DNA of 64,000 bases from Ornithodoros turicata (GCF_037126465.1 NC_088202.1:83370160-83434159); one strand, 5' to 3'. Positions 12,003-24,200 are shown, counted from the stretch's first letter. Notes: generated from the letters alone by a model not told the origin. Numbers and translations are program-made.

Positions 12003-12570
12003 ACAACAACAACTTCATTTTGACTTTGGAGAGTGGGGAGTTTCATCGCCAGAGGCGATACTCTACCCCATTGCTGGTGGGAATGTGGGGAATAAAATAA
12101 CGAGTCCCTTCACAATAACGACCGAAGTCCGATGGTGCCCAGAAATGTCAAAAGAGCTTCGAGCGCAGAGCGTTGCTGGGCTGGATCGGGCCAGGGACCA
12201 AGCAATTTTGGTAGGGAGAAGGGGCGAGAGTCCAGCTGATGAAGAGACTTGGAGAGTGCGGTTCGGGAAGGTTGGTATTGGGGGCAGTGAAGAAGAATAT
12301 GCTCCAGATCCTCAAGAGCACCACAGTGGCAGCAGGTGGGAGAGTAAACTTGTCTCAAGCGGTAACGCCACAGCTGTAAAGGCCACATCGAGGCGCATTC
12401 GGTGCATTAATGCAGCATCTTGACGAGAGGTGTTTCGTGGCATGCGGAAAGCGAGCGTTGGATCAACTCTGCTCAACATAGAGGGGGGAGAATGTCGGTT
12501 GTCCATTGGCGGGAAGCCAGGGGTGTCACGAGGCGTCGCAGAATGGAACGGCGGTCTCCTCGCAGCATAA
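12003..12570 (-). mobile_element. LINE ORF2 3' fragment with Cys/His tail
   Basis: The minus strand encodes RMRLDVAFTA, then after a frameshift near 12380 LWRYRLRQVYSPTCCHCG and LEDLEHILLHCPQY. The pattern C-x2-C...H-x4-C is typical of the tail that follows RNase H in I-like LINEs. The 3' end is near 12003, next to a CAACAACAAC-type tract. A shorter piece of the same 3' end recurs at about 42315-42365. It is a pseudogene. Confidence 0.75.
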
Positions 12571-12582
12571 CAATACTGGTCC

Positions 12583-12729
12583 ATAATGTAAAAACCCCGA
12601 GACTAGGGAACACGAAAGGACAGACACAACACGAAGTCGTCTTGTGTCTGTCCCTTCGTGTTCCCTAGTCTCGGGGTTTTTATATTATGCATCATCTTCA
12701 CCAGCTCGCTTGCTTCCTAGCCATTTTTT
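12583..12729 (+). mobile_element. Hairpin retroposon, copy 1
   Basis: Two 47-bp arms (12583-12629 and 12642-12688) are reverse complements with about two mismatches, separated by a 12-base loop. A unique tail CACCAGCTCGCTTGCTTCC...CCATTTTTTC follows. The insertion is flanked by a direct repeat CAATACTGGTCC (12571-12582 and 12730-12741), which is most simply a target-site duplication. Variable 10-12 bp duplications fit retroposition better than a cut-and-paste element. No protein is encoded. Confidence 0.75.
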
Positions 12730-13203
12730 CAATACTGGTCCGTTTCCGATACGAGAGTGCTGCCGACTTTTACCTTGAGCTACTTGTTTGATGAGAACGG
12801 AGGTGTAGAGCAATTGTGTCGTGCGTGTGTACTAAATCTTCACTTTTAATGCTTGTCTAGTGAAGCCCCATTTGCTGTGAAATAATTCTGAAACTTAGTT
12901 TATCGCGTAGGCACAGAAAGATTCCCGCCGCAAGCTTTGTATTTGACGATCGTAGCAATGGCTTGAGCCAAAGTTTATTATTGCTTGTGATTGATATTTA
13001 GGTGTCCAAGAACACTACAAGGAATTGGTGTTGGTGGACAACGTTAAGTAGTTATAGATGTAGTTAAACTACATTGCAGTAGTTAAAAAGTAGTTTTAAC
13101 TACTCCCCAGAAAAGTAGTTGAACTACTAGTTAAACTACTCAATCACAAAGTAGTTAGTAGTTATAGTTAAACTACTGTAGAAGTAGTTAGTGGCCATCA
13201 CTG

Positions 13204-14062
13204 ATATATATACGTACGTGCATGACAAACGCAACTGCTTCAATAGGCTCTTACAGTTCATGACCTACAGTTCATGTTGTAGACTGTACTCCAAATAAAT
13301 AAATAAGAGTCTTTTGCGGTTGAATGGAAAACTGGATAAAGGACCTTACAAAGCAGAGATTCAATTAAATCGATCCACATTGTATCTTTTTGACACATGT
13401 ATGGGATAGGTATGTCAGTATGTGTGCATTGGGAGTATGACATAATCAAAGGAAGGCTGTTCCACTGTCGGAACGCCGATCTTTCCCCCATAGCTTTAGG
13501 TATGGTGTTTTGATGTTTCCCTGTTAAATAAACTAGTGTGCATTCGAACTTCCCTAAAATCTGTTGTCCGCACCGTTTTCATCTTACTTCTATATACATA
13601 TAAGTATATATTTCAGGTGTACATATTGAAGGAATAAATCACGGCATCAGCTCTGAGGGACTTTCCGTTCAATGGGAGCAGATTAGAGGCGAAAAGTGAG
13701 ACTACGATCCTTTGCCACAAGGGTGGAAAGAAAGAAACGAAACAAAAACAGCAGTTAGCTGATAGTCGAATATAAATACACAAGATACTTTTATACACAG
13801 ACCAAGGAAGTGTAACACGAAGAATCCACGGTTAGGTCACTAGCAAATATGCGCGGGAGGCGCTCTATCTTTGCTATGCGTGGGAGGGGACTCTTCGTTT
13901 TTATTGCCCTTTGAGGGTCCGCGTTCCCTTTTTCTTGCACAGTCCTTGGAATAAGGTGCACTAAATCAATATAGTGCAGGGACAACGAGAGAAAAACAGA
14001 TAGTGGCTAGTCGCAAGCAGTGACGCCCGTACAATAGTCGCGCGCGTTTTGCTCGTTGGACG
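13204..14062. other. No recognised gene; small dispersed repeat
   Basis: Bases about 13630-13705 (AATAAATCACGGCATCAGC, CAATGGGAGCAGATTAGAGG) recur at about 15587-15655, so this is a dispersed repeat. The remainder is unassigned. Confidence 0.4.
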
Positions 14063-14266
14063 ATGTCTCGGGTCTCTGAAGACGAACTTCGCAAGGAGGA
14101 AGAAATCATGCGTAGGTATCTTAAAGAAGCTCAGAAAGTAGAGCGAAACTGGATCGGGTACCTCCACATTGACGATGTTCTCAAAGAATTTGAACGTGAG
14201 CTTGCCGACATTAATGTCTCATTCCAAACGGAGGTGTCGACTCGACACACCCAGAAGTCGAGAAAG
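14063..14266 (+). CDS. Possible first coding exon, unknown protein
   Basis: The 68 codons from the ATG (MSRVSEDELRKEEEIMRR...) are highly charged. The sequence looks helical and is followed at once by a canonical donor (AAAG|GTGAGT at 14266/14267). The biased composition, G+C-rich upstream sequence and clean donor look more like a real exon than the surrounding noise. No family is recognised. It could be an N-terminal exon of the MULE/CaRF-like gene at 17785-19916, which lies downstream on the same strand. No intermediate exon was identified, so that link is only a suggestion. A chance open frame is also possible. Confidence 0.35.
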
Positions 14267-14448
14267 GTGAGTGCACTCGAGCTTCTGTTTATAGACATTT
14301 TGTCGTGTCATGCAGGCAATGCGTCAATAATAGCCACAAATATTGGCACAAAATTAAATGTCTGCATCTTCGGTTATTTTATACTGCTCCTTTCCTCTTT
14401 GGAACTGCTTCTAAATGCGATGTACGTTAGCAGTGTGTACTGCTAATA

Positions 14449-15082
14449 CAGGGTGTTCAAAATTGAGCTTTCACTAGCACTTTATAAAGAGGGAGTGACT
14501 TTTCCGGGTTAAACCCGATTCCGCCCCGAACTGACCTCCGGCCGATTCGGGTTAAACCCGATTTCTCCCCGAATTGCAGTCACTATGAGATCCTCTAGTG
14601 ACGTTTCCACTGAAGACGAACAAAGGTAGCCACGTGTAACACATGCAGAATATAAGAAGCTGCAGGGGTCACTTACGTTTCCAGCAATACACCCATGTGT
14701 GTCACCACTGTCTGTCCCTTCGGGGATTACCGCTGGAAGGTCACGACCCCGCAAAAAGCAACAACAAAAAAGAGAGATTAGGAAAGTACTTAATTGGCAA
14801 GAGGAGAAACAAAAGCACCCGATAACACCCAAAGGCACAATTATGGCCCGATTTCTCCCCGAATTACAGATTTAAAAATAGCGCCCGATTTTTGCCCCCC
14901 GAATCTGAGAAGGTCATTTAACCCGAAAAAGTCACTCCCTATTTATAAATAGGCGAACGAAAGAAAGTGCTACATAATTAGCAGCACCTGTTTCTTACAA
15001 AAGTAGCGTAAAGTTATCATCCGGTTTCCTGTCATCGCTCTGTTTGCGTAGCGGTCGTGAAAGCTTGATTTTGAACACCCTG
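14449..15082. mobile_element. TA-flanked MITE (CAGGGTGTTC ends)
   Basis: Left end CAGGGTGTTCAAAATTGAGC and right end, read in reverse, CAGGGTGTTCAAAATCAAGC form inverted repeats that continue into CTTTCAC. TA flanks both ends (14447-14448 and 15083-15084), as for Tc1/mariner-type MITEs. A second element is nested inside (14489-14941). Confidence 0.8.
14489..14941. mobile_element. Nested 8-bp-duplication element with CCCGATTTCTCCCCGAA arrays
   Basis: It is flanked by a perfect 8-bp duplication TTTATAAA (14481-14488 and 14942-14949). The ends are GAGGGAGTGACTTTT on the left and, read in reverse, TAGGGAGTGACTTTT on the right. Just inside are degenerate copies of CGGGTTAAACCCGATT and CCCGATTTCTCCCCGAATT at both ends. 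It is hAT-like by duplication length. No protein is encoded. It sits inside a TA-flanked MITE, so it is the younger of the two. Confidence 0.8.
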
Positions 15083-15084
15083 TA

Positions 15085-16053
15085 TAGTTAGCTTTCTCAA
15101 ACTGTTCACAATGGGTAATCTGTTACACCAAATGTATCCATCTGAAAGTTTTCCTTAATGTCCTTCATCAGATACAGCACTTAAATGACCCTCATCAATG
15201 AGTTTCATTGAGCAGAAACACTCACAGAAGCTCACATTCTGTTCATTCTTAACCTCCTTAGCACCGCCGCAAAGCAGAAAGGATGCATCCTGCCAATTGA
15301 ACTTAGCTGCCCCTTCAGGATTGTCTCTAAGTGCACCAAAGGATGTGTGTTTGGAAGGGAGCGCCACGGTGTCCACAGCAGTGGAGCTACTGCAAGTATG
15401 CATGGGGAAGTCCTACATAATTAACATAGCAATGTGACATCTAGGCCCCACATGGAGAGGCACTAAAAAAACCTGCTTTTCAATCCCCTCCCACACACAA
15501 TAATAATAATAATCATAATAAAGCTTGGTTTAGGCACAAAAGTGTGATCATAAGGGCTAATCCCGTTTTGTGACACCATGGGAAAAGGTATAAATCACGA
15601 CATCCACTCTCGTGGACTTCCTATTCAATGGGAGCAAATTAGAGGCGACACGTGAGGCACTTTTGTGTTAGCACAAATCATGTATGGTTCACCTGAATAT
15701 AGTTTGGTCCATCTATGTAAAATTCAAAATGTGCTTCTCATCTGCGAATCTTGGCTCTGTCACTGCTCAACGAAGGAAGTGTAGTAACCTTACGTTACCA
15801 CTTGGACGGAACGCCATGCAGTGGAATTTGCATTGCGGCTGCAAGACAATGTCTTCAGTGTCTGACTTTAGGTTAATCGCTAATATCTCCATTCTGATGA
15901 GAGATGAGACCTCTATTCTAGAATAGAGTCGTCGTAAATTCAAAATTTAGTTCAGCATTATGTCTAGTCAATTTGATATGTATATTGGTGATTTCAATAT
16001 GTTATGCCCCACAGCACAGTGAAGGTGATTTTAGGCAGTGTTTAGAGGAGAGA
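15085..16053. other. No recognised gene; small repeats
   Basis: A short (AAT)n tract lies near 15500, and a copy of the dispersed AATAAATCACG...TTAGAGGCGA repeat at about 15587-15655. No coding motif was found. Confidence 0.4.
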
Positions 16054-16343
16054 AGACCAGCCCCCGTGGCATAGTGGTTACGATGACCGCTTTCCACGCC
16101 GAGACTGGGAGGTGACACGGGTTCGAGTCCTGTCAGTGGCTGTGCTGTCTGAGGTTTTCACTGGGTTTTTCGAAGACTTTCCAGACGAATGTCGACACAG
16201 TTCCCCCCTGAAGTCGGCCCTGAGCGCATACTAACCCCCCTGTACCCAACTCCTTCCTGCTGTCCTCTCTCCATCTGTCCACGTCTGTACGCCGCTCATA
16301 GCCATAGTTGCTCCGCGGCGCTAACACGGAATTTAAAAAAAAA
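16054..16343 (+). mobile_element. tRNA-derived SINE
   Basis: The head carries an RNA polymerase III A box (TGGCATAGTGG at 16067-16077) and B box (GGGTTCGAGTCC at 16119-16130). A body with CTGTGCTGTCTGAGG and CGCATACTAACCCCCC follows, ending in an A-rich tail near 16335. It is flanked by an imperfect 12-bp duplication TTAGAGGARAGA (16042-16053 and 16344-16355). This style of SINE looks tick-like to me, from memory. Confidence 0.85.
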
Positions 16344-16817
16344 TTAGAGGAAAGACAGGGGATTTAGGCACTGAAGCCAAAGCAGTGAGCAACATCACCC
16401 AAGTTCCGCAAGTATATTACATCATTCATCTGCTCACTGTTGCTTTCTTTCCTGGAATTTTTTCAAGACACAAGAAAAAACTGCTGTGGATTGGGATGCA
16501 ACAACATTTGCAAGAAAAAAAAATGAAGCTTCAAGGATCAAAGAAGAAATGATGCATAGATTGAGATGTTTCCAGAGTATACTGTGAGTGCCACTTCTTA
16601 TTTTCTCCGCATTCCAATTTCATATCGGTTTGAATAGATGAGTTCAGAAAATCCCAGTGCTCTTTGCGCACGCATTGCATTCTGTGCGCTTGCTGAGCGG
16701 GGGAACGAAGAATAATTCTTCACATTTTGCTTTCACTGACCTCGACACGTCGTGTACAACGGACCGGTAGGGGAGAAACCGGAACAGTTTGGAGGCCACC
16801 CGTTCATTTCGTATTAG

Positions 16818-17109
16818 TTTTTTTTTCCGTTCCGTGTTAGCGCCGCGAAGCAACTGTGGCTATGAGCGGGGTACAGACGTGGACAGATGAAGAGAGGACA
16901 GCAGGAAGGAGTGGGGACAGGGGGGGGGGTGGTTAGTATGCGTCTTGGGCCGACTTCAGGGGGAACTCTGCCGACATTCATCTGGAAAGTCTTCGGAAAA
17001 CCCATGGAAAACCTCAGACAGCACAGCCGGTGACAGGATTCGAACCTGCGTCACCTCCTGGTCTCGGCGTGGAAAGCTATCACTCTGACCACTATGCCAC
17101 GGGAGCTGG
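16818..17109 (-). mobile_element. tRNA-derived SINE, inverted relative to the previous one
   Basis: This is the same family as 16054-16343 on the opposite strand. Its poly-A appears as a T-run at 16818-16826, the B box (GGATTCGAACC in plus orientation) lies near 17036, and the A box is near 17095. A perfect 14-bp duplication TCATTTCGTATTAG flanks it (16804-16817 and 17110-17123). The perfect duplication suggests a fairly young insertion. Confidence 0.9.
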
Positions 17110-17123
17110 TCATTTCGTATTAG

Positions 17124-17784
17124 TAAACTCCCACAGTTCAAAGCGACGGTAAGCACTCCGGGGTTTTCCGAACTCATCTATTACAGTGCTGACTTGTCAT
17201 GTCAATAGCTGAACCCATGCAAATCTAAAAATCATAATTTGCAACTATTCCTTCTATGAAAAAAAAAAACAAAAAAACTGGAATAAGCAACGATAGAGAG
17301 ATAAATAGCAGTTAGCATTAATGGCCTGCCAAACATGTAGCATACAATACATTGTTTGGGTGTGCACATAACCCCCCCCCCCCAATATATTGTGGGGCAG
17401 CAGCTATGATTATACATTAGGTTAGGTTACACTAAGCCCCCACCGCAATGGTTTGTTACACACCAGCCCCCTCCCCCCTCCAGCAAATTTGAAACTCCCC
17501 GTCCATGGGTGTACGTGTTCTAGTATAACTTCTATACTTCAAATGTTTGCAACAGTTTCTTGCATAAAAGACAATGTCACTGTGCCACAAACATTCATGT
17601 GTCACTCAGATATTTCGGGAAGGGTTCTGTTAGCAATCTACATGAGAATGGAAGTATCTTCCTTAGTTCCCTTTCCTAATTAACTACTAAAAGTACGGTG
17701 GGTTCAAACTCCCAGAGTACCTTTCTTGCTATGTCCGTGGCTAAACTACATGCTCTCCTCTGAAGTTTTGTTGATACATTGCAG
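17124..17784. other. No recognised gene
   Basis: An A-run lies near 17259, a C-run near 17374 and a TTAGGTTAGGTTA motif near 17419. No coding sequence was identified before the acceptor-like GCAG at 17781-17784. Confidence 0.4.
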
Positions 17785-19916
17785 GTAGAACTTACACTCA
17801 GCTCTTCTGCATACAAAAAGAAGGAACTTTTCAAAGCAAAACTGTAGAGTCTGGAGCATGCACTTGCATTGGATGGTGAACATGTCACACGCCAAGCGAG
17901 AATTTATGTGGCCCTCTCAACAAAAGATAGTCATACAGAGCACACCTTCGGCATGGCATTGAGCTATGCACAGCCAATGGATGCTGATGTGTCAGCGAAG
18001 ATAAACCTCCTTGTCCAGCAGGGCATCACATCTGTCACTGAGGTACAAGAATGCCTCCGTTTCTATGTTGAAGATGTCCTCTTCGCAGAGAAACAGAAGC
18101 CACAAAATACCTGCAGGGCATTCTATCCAACGCGTGAAGACATCCGCTCACATATACAGTCTGCAATACGAAGAGATACATACAGTTCCAGTGACCAGAT
18201 TAATGCGTTCAAGCTGGTCGAAAGCACACAAAAGAAGGACCCTACGGGAAAATACTTCTTTCAACCGTGCAAGCAGCAAGAGGAAAACCCAGCACCACTG
18301 CAGAGTAAGGAAGACAATGTTCTCCAAAGTGTGTCAAATGAATGTGAGCAATCACTGATGTTCTGTATGCAAACTGCTTTTATGAGGTCTGCCCTGGCGA
18401 AATATGCAAGTGATGCCATATGCCTAGACGCCACACACAAAACAACAGATTACGCACTTATTCCTTTGTTCTTTCTCGTTGTGAAGTCGTCAACAGACTA
18501 TGTCATTGGCGGTGTTTTTGTTGTGCAGTTCGAAACTGCTGAATGCATTTCTGCTGCGCTGGAAATTTTAAAACATGGTGTCCTAATTTAAACCCAAAGT
18601 ACTGGATGGTCGACTTCAGTCAGGGAGAAGTAAATGCTATCAATTCAACATTCCCGTCAAGTCGAATCACACTGTTCCAGTGACTTCCACAGAGAACAAG
18701 CCTGGGAGCGATGGTGTCGAAGAAAATAAAATAATATCACGGACAGAAACCTAGCACCGTGTCTATTGCGTCAGCTCGCAAGGTCACATACCCCAGATGA
18801 GTTCACTGCATCTCTCGAGCAAATGTACTCCAGCGATCTATGGGCCAACAATGCTGCATACCGTAGCTATGTTGAGAACCACTGGCTTCCTGTGAAAGAA
18901 ATTTGGGTGTCGTGCTTTAGACCTGGGCTGCTAATCACAACCAATAATGGGACAGAGGCACAAAATGAAATGCTCAAAGAACATTATCTGATGTCCAGCA
19001 GCGGCCGTCGAAGCTTAACAGGCTTTTTTCAAGCACTATGGACATTCTTGGCTGACAGGGAAATGCAATTTCAGAGAGAAAACTTGCGGTTCTCCTCACA
19101 ATACAGGCTATATCATGATGCAGTGCCACCTAACTTACAAGATAGACCACGTGGTGTGGTGCTGCATATCATGAGCAGGCTTTCTGCAGCAAATGATTTC
19201 AAGACAGACTCCATGACGGCAGGCCATCATGATGGCACCTTTTATGTAAAGAGTGCCTATTGGGACGGAACGCAATACTTTGTGGACTTTTCTGTGCCCA
19301 GCTGTGCATGGTCAAGATTTTAAGATGCACCAGCGTCCATGTAAGCACTTCTGTGTCATTTTTACCCTGGATACAACATGGGGATTTGAAAAGCTTCCTG
19401 AAGGATATCGCAATGGGCCATTACTTGGCACTTGATAACCACATAAGTCCGCAGATTCAAAGCTGTCCAGAACACGACGTGAATGAAGATACCGCCCTGC
19501 ATGTGCCAAGTAATGTTCCAGAAGGGACCTTCAACTTGGAAATGTCACGTCCTCCTAACATGAGCACACTGAGAGCAAAGCTGCTAAGAGAGCTAGACAG
19601 AGCAAAAAGCCTAGCTTACTACTGCACAGACAGCAAGGCCTTAGAACATGTGCTCACACAGGTGGAAGACTGCTCTGATCAACTGCGACGAGGCACACCA
19701 GCAAGTGATGTCTTAAATTTGCGAGGTTCCCCAACAAAGGGGTGCTCAGGCAACAAACGCCCGGAGGCCGTTCAGGAAGCAATGAAAGGTGTTTCCGATC
19801 TGAAAAGGTGGCGTGCAGATAATCAAGAGCACTGGCGCTCGAAGGGACGTTTTGGTGAAAAAGCAGAGGTACTGCGTAGTACATATCATAAGGCACCCCG
19901 AATTAAGAAAGAATAA
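17785..19916 (+). pseudogene. MULE/CaRF-like transposase gene, frameshifted
   Basis: The translation resembles the Mutator-type transposase family that includes CaRF-like proteins. Such proteins act as DNA transposases or, when domesticated, as nuclear DNA-binding factors. Key blocks are LDATHKTTDYALIPLFFLVV (first catalytic Asp near 18427), NPKYWMVDFSQGEVNAI (second Asp near 18612), NNGTEAQNEMLKEHY (catalytic Glu near 18955) and a decayed SWIM-type zinc motif ending RPCKHFC near 19340. The second Cys of the SWIM CxC seems lost. A stop lies near 17846, frames change near 18585, 18680-18750, 19321 and 19430, and the last part stays open to 19916. Splicing could explain one or two breaks but not all. 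The terminal inverted repeats were not located. Confidence 0.75.
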
Positions 19917-21228
19917 GCACATGCATTTTTTTGTTTATATCACTCACACATATTTGTTATCAACAACAGTTATAAACAGCAGGGACAACATGCATTGGAA
20001 TGACTAGGTTCAAATGCCATGTCATAAAGCTTCTTGCAGTTGCATTTTTATAGTTCATTTTCATACCATTAGAAAATGTAAAATGTTGGGACTCTCCAAA
20101 TCTTTGTATGCCCTGTACATCTTGCCTTTTTCTACAGTTGATGTTCATGCGTGTACGAAGATTGTGAGGACGGACCAAGACGATTGTGTAGAGAAATCGA
20201 ATGAATAACTGTCATACCATAAAACGTGCAGGGGACATAATATAATCCTCCTAGTACACATAACATGTCGTGCCACTGTTGTGCTGTACGTATCTCAATA
20301 CAGATTTCAAATGTTCATTTGTGTTGCTCCAGAAATGGGACCTGTTATACAGTGTGTTACACATGACATGAATAATGCCTGCAAAAGGAAAAACTCTGTA
20401 AAAGAAATATGATGAAATATGAGAGTGGTCAGGTAAATGTAAATAAAGTACTAGACAACAAAACTATTTCAGATCAGTTTCAACGACAAAAGTGGCTGCT
20501 TTGTTTACGTCGCTCCATATTGTTGTAATTAGTAAGTCACAGCTCGTGAAACTAAATTTTCCAATTAGAGACGTACAGACATACAAGGCTTGCTTTATGA
20601 TTCTGATGAAACCCAAGCTTCCTTCAAAGTCTGCTGGCTACTGACTCTCCCTTTACCGGACCAGGATCTGCTGGCTTTCCAATGAAGTGAGCGTTTCCAG
20701 CATACACTGAGCACACCGATCTGTCCACGAGCGCAAGGCTCTTCCCAAACCTGGTCGATCGAGCATGACGTGGAAATTTGCCGAAATGTATGCATTGCTA
20801 ACGTAAGCAAGTGTAGCATCAGCTGATGAATAGAACTAATAACGACTGGTCTAGGTGGGCGCCAGGGCGAAAATCGAGCACAAATAGTACGACACACAGG
20901 TGCAATTTCTCAAACACAAGTACTGTCACGAATTCTCGCAGCACCGATACTCTACACACAGAACCGCCAACACAGACCAGAAAACCCAAGCACTCAAGCT
21001 CAAGCCAACGAAACATTGTCAAATCGACGAAAAATCTGAGACAAGGAGCAAAAACGAACACACAGAACACGACGCAGCAAACTCGGTATGCTACCGCGTC
21101 AGAATGCCTTCACTTCCGCTTGGAGAACGCGTGTTTTTTGTTTTTACTTTTTCCTCATTCACAGGAGGAACCGGAGGAACAGGAGGACCTTTCACTGAGG
21201 TCCCTCGACCTCAAGTGTGCGCCGAAAA
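19917..21228. other. No recognised gene
   Basis: The open frame at about 20826-21233 is Ser/Thr/Asn/Gln-rich, without motifs, and I do not call it. Nothing else is supported. Confidence 0.4.
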
Positions 21229-24200
21229 GGTAACATCTCATTACGGCCAAAAGTCTCATTACGGCCGAAAATCCTTTAATCCCCAAGTGTCTCGTTACGG
21301 GCAAAGTCTCAATACGGCCGAAGGTAGTCTCATTACGGCCGAAGATGTCTCATAACGGCCAAAAGGAAAAAAGAAGCATCCACCATATTAGCTCTGTATA
21401 TACTGTGTTTTATGCTTCCCAAAATGAGTCCGAGGTGGTGTGCCCCCACGGCTTGTGTCACACACAATGGTTCATGCACACAATATTGCGACAGTGTTTC
21501 ATGCATCCCTCGTGAAAAATGTTTTTATTGTCATATGTGTCACACGATATTTGTATGTGTTACGCCATTTTCTCTCAGTATTCAAGCAACATCCTACTCG
21601 TTGGTTCTGTGAGCAAACTGTGTGTGTGTGTGTTCTGAAAAGTACTCCACAAGGGAGCCCACTGGGAGCTCCAGGAGCCACATGACCTATGACCATGATC
21701 TTCTCCCCCACTAGCTGCCTTCTACAATTTACGTCCACCTGAAATTTAAAAAAAGTACATAAGGCACTGAACAAAATGACATATGCTCTTGTTTGATGAT
21801 GACCATAAGACATATGCTGTCAAGCAGACTTTTTTTCATATATTCAAAACATATTCAAGAATTATGGACAACAATGACAATTACGTCATAATGATGCAGC
21901 TGCATAGCCAGGAAAATATTTCAGGAGGTGTTTTATGAGGCTTGACATGGGGTGGAGGAGTCACCCTCGTCAGTGCTTTATCCAGACCCCCCTAACTTTT
22001 TTGCCTGGGGGGTGCCCTTGCGATTTCAGCTTCAGATACGTCTGTAATGATATGTTAAGCTGTAATGACGTAACTATAATGATGACCTCCCCCCCAATTT
22101 TTTTCAAACCCCCCCCCCCGCTTGGGATTCTGGATAAACCACTGCCCCTTGTTCATTTTCGTGGGGCACTACATTAGAGCTTATGCCACTGCACTGATGT
22201 CACAATGTTATAAATGTGTGTCACTCTGGGCATTCGGAATTCCTCTAAGCTACAATATGTAAATTCAGAATATCCGAAGGGTAAGCATCAGATGTTACCT
22301 GCAGGCTTCATGCTGAAACGCGTGTACGCAAAACAATTCCGCCGTGGTCGGCGACGTCGTTAGTGTAATCATACACGCAAGACAATTGCGGGCACATGGA
22401 GTAGTGGCAGCAACCTGAAAACGATACATTTTCTTGTTATATATGAGTAATCAAAAATATACACTCCCACATGTTTCGTTTTGTCGTTTGTAGGAAGCGC
22501 TAGTAAGGGAACAGCACTTGGTTGGTCACATGCAAGCCACAAAGCGAGAGGTGCCGATATTTCGATTACGCGATCGAAAATTAAAAGTCTAGAACCATGC
22601 ACACTTCCCCATGCAACTACTTCCCCAGGTACGCTGAGACACGACACCCATGTGTTCACGTACAGTGTAATATGAAATGATATGCAGGAATGAAAAAGAT
22701 GGCAACATACCTGTAATCCAGTGTCTCATAAGTTTGCTTCGTTTCTGGCAGCTACCATGAAGAACAAATACACGATTCACAAGTTTCGTTTCGCCATTTT
22801 CATTGCTGTTAATTTCGCAAGCGTCAAGCAATCCCACGTGACCTCCTTTGGATCAGTAAAAAGTGAAAATTACTCGCGTCATCAACATATATGTTCATCT
22901 CAGCGCAAATCACGTTTTGCATGCTATAGAAGGAGGGGGGATCAATACTCTTCCTTTCGTGTTTTGATATCTTGTTGTTTTGCTACTCGCACTTTGGAGT
23001 TCGGATGGTGTCTAGCAACGTTGGGTACCTCGTTTCTTGTGTGAGCGAGTGGTTGCTGTTTACGACGTGTTCATATATCGATTTGTAGTGCTGTAATGTG
23101 CAAATTTGCGGACTTTATAGCGGCTCTCTATTTTCCGTCGTTATCTTTCGAGCAGCGCCGGTAAAAATCGAGTTGAATGAATCGCCACAGCCCCAACGTA
23201 TATCGCGCAGTGTTGACCAAGACCAAGTCTAGCAGGAATTCTGGTGAGTAATGCTTTCGTAGATTGTCTGGCTTAGTAGTGTGCTGTCCACGTACAGTTG
23301 GATTCTCATACGAGTAATTTAAATGAATCAAAACAGCCGAAGTGCCTGTAATAGATGTAACTCGGTATCTGTTCGTAGGTTTGCGCCGTTTCTAGTTGGT
23401 TGCGCGTTTAGGAACAACAAATTTATTCGAAGACTATAAGATACCGACAATGCATCACCGTACAGCAGCATTTACTCGTATCATTGTGAGCCATATTGAA
23501 TTTGTTAAAATTTGTCGTCGTATTTCTTCAAAAATAAAAGCGCAAGTCGGCGTACTTGAATTGATCTCCTTGAACTGCTTACGTCGAACGTCTGCAAATG
23601 TTGTACTTATGTGCCTTCGCGCACCATACTAGGCACAAAAGCATATCTGATTAGAATAAATACTTCAAGAAGAAGTCATTCAAATACATTGTTATTTATA
23701 GCTGGTTTTCCATTCCAGGCATGGTATGTGGCTGCACGGAGGATTCCGAAAAGGAAAAACAACAACATGGCTAATAGGATGTTGCTGCCCAGGGAGTCCT
23801 GACCGAAGAGGTGAGCTGTTAAGATCATCATAAGGTTCTGTTGTGAAGTGAGAAATTTTGTAGTAGTGCACGAATGTTAATTCGTGCACTACTTTTATAA
23901 AAAAGAAACCAGAAATGAAAGTTATGCATGCATCATTTCATGAATTGTAATGTATCACTATTTGATATTCACATGTTTCCATTAAGGGAATGAACTACTG
24001 AACCTATATTCATATCATGGTCATGCTCTGTGTTTACCTGGGAGTCACATTTTTAAGGCTTGTCATTCTTTTGTCTAGATGAAAATTTATGTTAACCTTG
24101 TATGAAATAACAGACACGTATCAACACATGTGCAGCTTGTGCACATTAAAACCAGCCATGTAGAGACAAATGCTTGTTTTTTTTTTTTTAATATTCTAGC

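Larger units (their letters stand above)
11791..13203. mobile_element. hAT-like element with GTAGTT subterminal arrays
   Basis: The ends are CAGTGATGACC on the left and GGCCATCACTG on the right (inverted). From each end inward runs an array of about 150-170 bp of a degenerate palindromic word (GTAGTTAACTAC / ACTAGTTAAACTAC), at 11800-11945 and 13035-13195. The target lies in TA repeats, so the duplication cannot be read. The interior holds a LINE fragment (12003-12570) and a hairpin retroposon (12583-12729). No transposase is present. Confidence 0.7.

Noticed and set aside
16060..16140. tRNA gene
   Set aside because: A and B boxes are present, but the sequence continues into a SINE body with an A-rich tail and flanking duplications, and no proper acceptor stem closes. 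The same applies to 57560-57630.
20826..21233. 135-codon Ser/Thr/Asn-rich frame
   Set aside because: It is low complexity, without a motif, and runs into the flank of the 21229 element.
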